NCBI GenBank assembly: GCA_913064755.1
Contig: CAJYBQ010000269.1
Span: 1 to 5,397, forward strand
Source of the DNA: an uncultured Alphaproteobacteria bacterium
Lineage (GTDB): Bacteria > Pseudomonadota > Alphaproteobacteria > Minwuiales > Minwuiaceae
Length of the DNA stretch: 5,397 nucleotides
Direction of reading: 5' to 3'
Part shown: positions 4,912-5,397 of the stretch, in pieces
Position numbering within the stretch: the first letter of the stretch is position 1
Layout of the letters: each line of letters starts with the position of its first letter
Program-made: the position numbers and the translations under genes
The notes under the pieces: model-generated
Database searches by the model: none
Seen by the model: the letters and a program-made list of their open reading frames with translations, nothing else
What the model was told of the DNA's origin: nothing

Positions 4912-5397
4912 ATGTCAGAAGTATCATCCGATTCCGACTACAAGCCGGGACAACACAACGTCCAGGTTCTGGGGCTGGACGTTCACAACCCGGTCTTCTT
5001 CGTTTCCGCGGTGCTGATCGTCGGCTTCGTCATCGTGGTGCTGATGTTCAAGGAAGGCTCCGCCGAATTCTTCGGTGAACTCCGTCCCTGGCTGACATCC
5101 ACCTTCGACTGGGTCTTCATGGGGGCGGCAAACATCTTCGTGCTGTTCTGCCTGTTCCTGATCGTGTCGCCGCTGGGGCGTATCCGACTGGGCGGCGACG
5201 ATGCCCGGCCTGAATATTCCTACACCGGCTGTTTCGCGATGCTGTTCGCGGCGGGCATGGGCATCGGCCTGATGTTCTTCGGCGTTCTGGTGCCGGTGAA
5301 CCATTTCCTCAGTCCGCCGCTTGGCGTCGATCCGGCCGACATCGAGGCGTCGATGTCGATGTGCATGGCCGCAACGATCTTCCACTGGGGCCTGCAT
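4912..5397 (+). CDS. BCCT-family (betaine/carnitine/choline) transporter, N-terminal part
   Basis: This is an inner-membrane secondary carrier of the BCCT family, which takes up quaternary ammonium or sulfonium compounds such as glycine betaine, choline, carnitine or DMSP. The frame starts at the ATG at 4912 behind AGGGGGAA and runs off the end of the window after 162 codons; family members are usually 500 or more. A short polar N-terminus is followed by hydrophobic segments at about 27-46, 68-88 and 105-125. The family signature AAGMGIGLMFFG is at 113-124; its GMGIG (115-119) matches sodium-coupled members such as BetP. TIFHWGLH (155-162) is the start of another BCCT hallmark. Val127 sits where most relatives have Glu, in GVLVPVNHF (124-132), and Cys107 where Trp is common. 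It follows the synthetase gene by 185 nt on the same strand. The substrate-binding tryptophan box is beyond the window, so the ligand is undetermined. Confidence 0.93.
   Translation, partial: MSEVSSDSDYKPGQHNVQVLGLDVHNPVFFVSAVLIVGFVIVVLMFKEGSAEFFGELRPWLTSTFDWVFMGAANIFVLFCLFLIVSPLGRIRLGGDDARPEYSYTGCFAMLFAAGMGIGLMFFGVLVPVNHFLSPPLGVDPADIEASMSMCMAATIFHWGLH

Noticed and set aside
4924..5397. Open minus-strand frame reaching the window edge
   Set aside because: It is antisense to the BCCT gene; the His/Glu/Gln-rich translation is the mirror of membrane helices.

Overview
The window looks like accessory metabolic DNA from a GC-rich Gram-negative bacterium, most likely an alphaproteobacterium. This rests on strong G/C bias at third codon positions, a complete three-part TRAP transporter set, and the style of the protein sequences. 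The genus cannot be named from sequence alone. I see no tRNA, rRNA, insertion sequence, phage gene, CRISPR array or clear intrinsic terminator.

Left half, minus strand, read from about 2660 down to 1: a TRAP operon in the order periplasmic substrate-binding protein (1535-2590), a 209-nt spacer (1326-1534) with strong inverted repeats, small membrane subunit DctQ (675-1325), and large membrane subunit DctM (1-671, C-terminus beyond the window). A near-consensus -35 box (TTGACA on the minus strand) with a weak -10 lies in the divergent intergenic region and fits the substrate-binding protein start chosen here.

Right half, plus strand: a full-length AMP-forming acyl-CoA synthetase of the acetyl-CoA synthetase type (2768-4726, 652 aa). 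A 185-nt spacer follows with an unusual nested arrangement of short direct and inverted repeats, then the first 162 codons of a BCCT-family (betaine/carnitine/choline) secondary transporter (4912-5397, C-terminus beyond the window).

Taken together, the locus pairs two unrelated importers for small charged organic molecules with one CoA ligase that would activate a carboxylate. A TRAP transporter normally imports an organic acid using a sodium gradient, a BCCT carrier normally imports a zwitterionic quaternary ammonium or sulfonium compound, and the ligase would commit a carboxylate to CoA-thioester catabolism. The ligase lacks the tryptophan that restricts acetyl-CoA synthetase to acetate, so its substrate is probably larger than acetate. 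The substrate itself cannot be read from this window. The most notable points are the altered ligase motifs, the nested repeats before the BCCT gene, the hairpin between the binding-protein and membrane-subunit genes, and a Glu-to-Val change in a normally conserved BCCT motif.
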